Source of the DNA: Isoptericola jiangsuensis
Lineage (GTDB): Bacteria; Actinomycetota; Actinomycetes; Actinomycetales; Cellulomonadaceae
Assembly: GCF_002563715.1 (NCBI RefSeq)
Contig: NZ_PDJJ01000001.1
Coordinates: 1,612,001-1,676,000 of the forward strand
Reading direction: 5' to 3'
Length of the DNA: 64,000 bases
The position numbers and the translations under genes are program-made. Positions within the stretch are counted from its first letter, which is position 1. Every line of letters begins with the position of its first letter. The notes under the pieces are model-generated. The model saw nothing but the letters and a program-made list of their open reading frames with translations. It had not been told where the DNA came from and searched no databases. Shown here in pieces: positions 62,534 to 64,000 of this stretch.

Positions 62534-63333
62534 CCTCCTCGGCGTGGGCGCAGGAGGCGTTGTTGCCGGAGGACCTGGGTGCCGGACTGCTGAGGGTCGA
62601 CCTCGGCGACGGGGTGCTGGCCGGGTTCACCACGCGGCACGGCGGCGTCTCGCCCGCGCCCTGGGCGTCGCTCGACCTGGCGTCCTCGACCGGTGACGAC
62701 CCGGCCCGGGTGCGCCGCAACCGCGACCTGCTCGGCGGCTGGCTCGACGCCCCCGTGGCGTTCGCCACGCAGGTCCACGGCGACGGCGTGATCGAGCTCG
62801 GGCCGGCCGACCGCGAGCGGTGGGCGCAGGACCCGCCGGAGTCGGTCGGCGAGGCCGACGGTCTGGTCACCGGCGCGGGCGGCCCGGCGCTCGGGGTGCT
62901 CGTCGCCGACTGCGTGCCCGTGGTCCTGGCCGATCCCGTCGCGCGCGTCGTCGGCGTGGCCCACGCCGGGCGCCAGGGGGTCGTCGCCGGGGTGGTGGAC
63001 CGCGTCGTGGACGCGATGCTCGCCCGGGGCGCCCGGACGGACGACCTGCGGGCCGCCGTCGGGCCGGCGGTGTGCGGCGACTGCTACGAGGTGCCCGAGA
63101 CCATGCGCGACGAGGTGACGGCCCTGGTCCCGGCCGCGTGGGCGACGACCGCCGCCGGTACCCCGGGTCTCGACCTCCCGGCCGCGGTGCTGGCCGGTCT
63201 GGCGGCGCGGGACGTCCGTGCGCTGCGGGTCGAGCGGTGCACCCTGACCGACCCCGACCTGTTCTCGCACCGGCGCGCCACCGCCGCCGGGACCGTCGCG
63301 GGGAGGCAGGCCGGTGTCGTCGTCCTCACCTGA
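62530..63333 (+). CDS. pgeF: Purine nucleoside phosphorylase/peptidoglycan editing factor (PgeF/YfiH family)
   Basis: A 267-residue LACC1/YfiH-family enzyme. Members show purine nucleoside phosphorylase and adenosine deaminase activity, and E. coli YfiH was reported to keep L-Ser out of peptidoglycan precursors. Zinc/active-site residues are in [20 protein letters not shown] and [16 protein letters not shown] (HAGRQG instead of the frequent HAGWRG), plus [15 protein letters not shown]. The GTG start overlaps the ftsZ stop by four bases. Confidence 0.9.
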   Translation: MTSSAWAQEALLPEDLGAGLLRVDLGDGVLAGFTTRHGGVSPAPWASLDLASSTGDDPARVRRNRDLLGGWLDAPVAFATQVHGDGVIELGPADRERWAQDPPESVGEADGLVTGAGGPALGVLVADCVPVVLADPVARVVGVAHAGRQGVVAGVVDRVVDAMLARGARTDDLRAAVGPAVCGDCYEVPETMRDEVTALVPAAWATTAAGTPGLDLPAAVLAGLAARDVRALRVERCTLTDPDLFSHRRATAAGTVAGRQAGVVVLT

Positions 63334-63413
63334 GCCCGGCGTGTCGCGTACCGCTTACCGCTTCGCCGTCGTTAACGTCAAGTCACTGACGTACCGACGA
63401 ACGGAGCAGGGCG

Positions 63414-63884
63414 ATGGGCGGAGCGCTTCGCAAGACGATGCTGTACCTGGGGCTGGCGGACGACCAGCGCCCCGACGGCGAGTACCTGGAGGAGTACGAC
63501 GAGGAGCTGGAGCCGGTGCGTGACGACGACTACCAGGCCGAGGTGACCCCCTTGCACCGTGAGGGCGTGGCGGAGGCGTACGTCGGCGGCGACCTGCGCC
63601 GCATCACGACGATCCACCCTCGCTCGTACAACGACGCCCGCCTCATCGGCGAGGCGTTCCGCGGGGGCACGCCCGTGATCATGAACCTGTCGGACATGGA
63701 CGACGCGGACGCGAAGCGGCTCGTCGACTTCTCCGCCGGCCTGATCTTCGGTCTGCACGGCGCCATCGAGCGGGTCACCAACAAGGTGTTCCTGCTCTCG
63801 CCGGAGCACGTCGAGATCACCGGCGAGGAGAACGTGACCAAGCGTCCCGAGCCCCGTACCGGCGCGTTCTACAACCAGAGCTGA
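63414..63884 (+). CDS. sepF: Cell-division protein SepF
   Basis: A 156-residue protein that tethers FtsZ to the membrane and does the job of FtsA in actinobacteria. An N-terminal amphipathic helix ([13 protein letters not shown]) is followed by an acidic linker, then the SepF core (about residues 60-145: [74 protein letters not shown]). The ATG at 63414 has a GGAGCAGGG site. The yggS gene usually found between pgeF and sepF is missing. Confidence 0.96.
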   Translation: MGGALRKTMLYLGLADDQRPDGEYLEEYDEELEPVRDDDYQAEVTPLHREGVAEAYVGGDLRRITTIHPRSYNDARLIGEAFRGGTPVIMNLSDMDDADAKRLVDFSAGLIFGLHGAIERVTNKVFLLSPEHVEITGEENVTKRPEPRTGAFYNQS

Positions 63885-63911
63885 GCTCTTTCCCGCAGCA
63901 TCCCGCCTCGT

Positions 63912-63954
63912 CACGACGCGCGGCCCGGGCACGCCCCCCGGGTCGCGCGTCGTG
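63912..63954 (+). terminator. Stem-loop after sepF
   Basis: Arms 63912-63929 and 63937-63954 pair over 18 bases, including one G-U, with a 7-base loop. It separates sepF from the next promoter. No T run. Confidence 0.7.
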
Positions 63955-63961
63955 CGTCCGG

Positions 63962-63973
63962 TAGGTTGCAGTC
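63962..63973 (+). promoter_or_regulatory. Leaderless promoter of the yggT-like gene
   Basis: TAGGTT at 63962-63967 lies six bases before the GTG at 63974, matching the pattern seen elsewhere in this window. Confidence 0.5.
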
Positions 63974-64000
63974 GTGAGCGTGATCTTCGGCCTCGTCGCC
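63974..64000 (+). CDS. Start of a probable YggT-family membrane protein (3' truncated)
   Basis: Only nine codons (GTG start, VSVIFGLVA) are present before the window ends. A hydrophobic start just after sepF, with its own TAGGTT box, fits the YggT membrane protein that follows sepF in most actinobacteria, with divIVA after it. The identity is inferred from synteny only. Confidence 0.55.

Noticed and set aside
1-64000. CRISPR arrays, tRNA or rRNA genes, insertion sequences, prophage or integrase genes
   Set aside because: None seen: no regularly spaced repeats, no cloverleaf-like sequence in the gaps, no transposase or integrase motifs, and unbroken core-gene synteny.

Overview
This window is a piece of a high-GC actinobacterial chromosome, most likely from the order Micrococcales and close to Cellulomonadaceae/Promicromonosporaceae. 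The evidence is the codon usage, the recA-recX-gluABCD-miaB-miaA-dapF synteny, ClgR, SepF, DUF3040, DUF3046, DUF5302 and SAV_6107-HEPN genes, no ftsA before ftsZ, and a MurE that lacks the meso-diaminopimelate motif. I found no rRNA, tRNA, CRISPR array, insertion sequence or prophage. No gap between genes exceeds about 260 bases. It is almost entirely core genome.

Layout. 1-9.5 kb: 3' end of ftsK, a CapA-like lipoprotein, pgsA-cinA, the regulator gene clgR, a Nei-type DNA glycosylase and the giant helicase Lhr. 9.5-17 kb: DUF3046, recA-recX, a glutamate-type ABC transporter operon (gluABCD) on the minus strand, and miaB. 17-24.5 kb: two overlapping YbjN-like genes, a dioxygenase-like gene, a small membrane protein, miaA-dapF-kinase-fold gene, an RsmC-like methyltransferase and hflX. 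24.5-33.5 kb: an iron-sulfur XPD/DinG helicase, lactate dehydrogenase, lexA with a divergent LysM division-inhibitor candidate, nrdR, DUF5302, serA and a HelR-like RNA polymerase recycling ATPase. 33.6-41.2 kb: a three-gene signalling cluster (receiver-phosphatase, histidine kinase, receiver), a PAC2 protein, a cold-shock protein, a spermidine-synthase-like protein, an SOS operon of a HEPN gene plus dinB, and DUF3040. 41.4-46.1 kb: MoxR-DUF58-transglutaminase operon. 46.3-64 kb: the division and cell-wall (dcw) cluster mraZ-rsmH-ftsL-ftsI-murE-murF-mraY-murD-ftsW-murG-murC-ftsQ-ftsZ-pgeF-sepF and the first codons of a yggT-like gene.

How the genes work together. Three DNA-damage loci (recA, lexA/LysM, HEPN-dinB) carry LexA-box sequences. 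recA also carries an exact match to the LexA-independent RecA-NDp (PafBC-type) promoter. The dcw cluster makes the lipid-linked peptidoglycan precursor and the septal machinery; many of its genes overlap by 1-4 bases, implying translational coupling. Many promoters in the window have a TANNNT box ending only 6-8 bases before an ATG or GTG, the layout of leaderless transcripts, and this decided several start codons. Convergent gene ends often share long, perfect GC-rich stem-loops with no U tract.

I see no clearly new multi-gene system. The best leads are the SOS-controlled HEPN-dinB operon, the dual recA promoter, the receiver/kinase/phosphatase cluster, the MurE substrate motif, and regulatory hairpins inside the glu and dcw operons.
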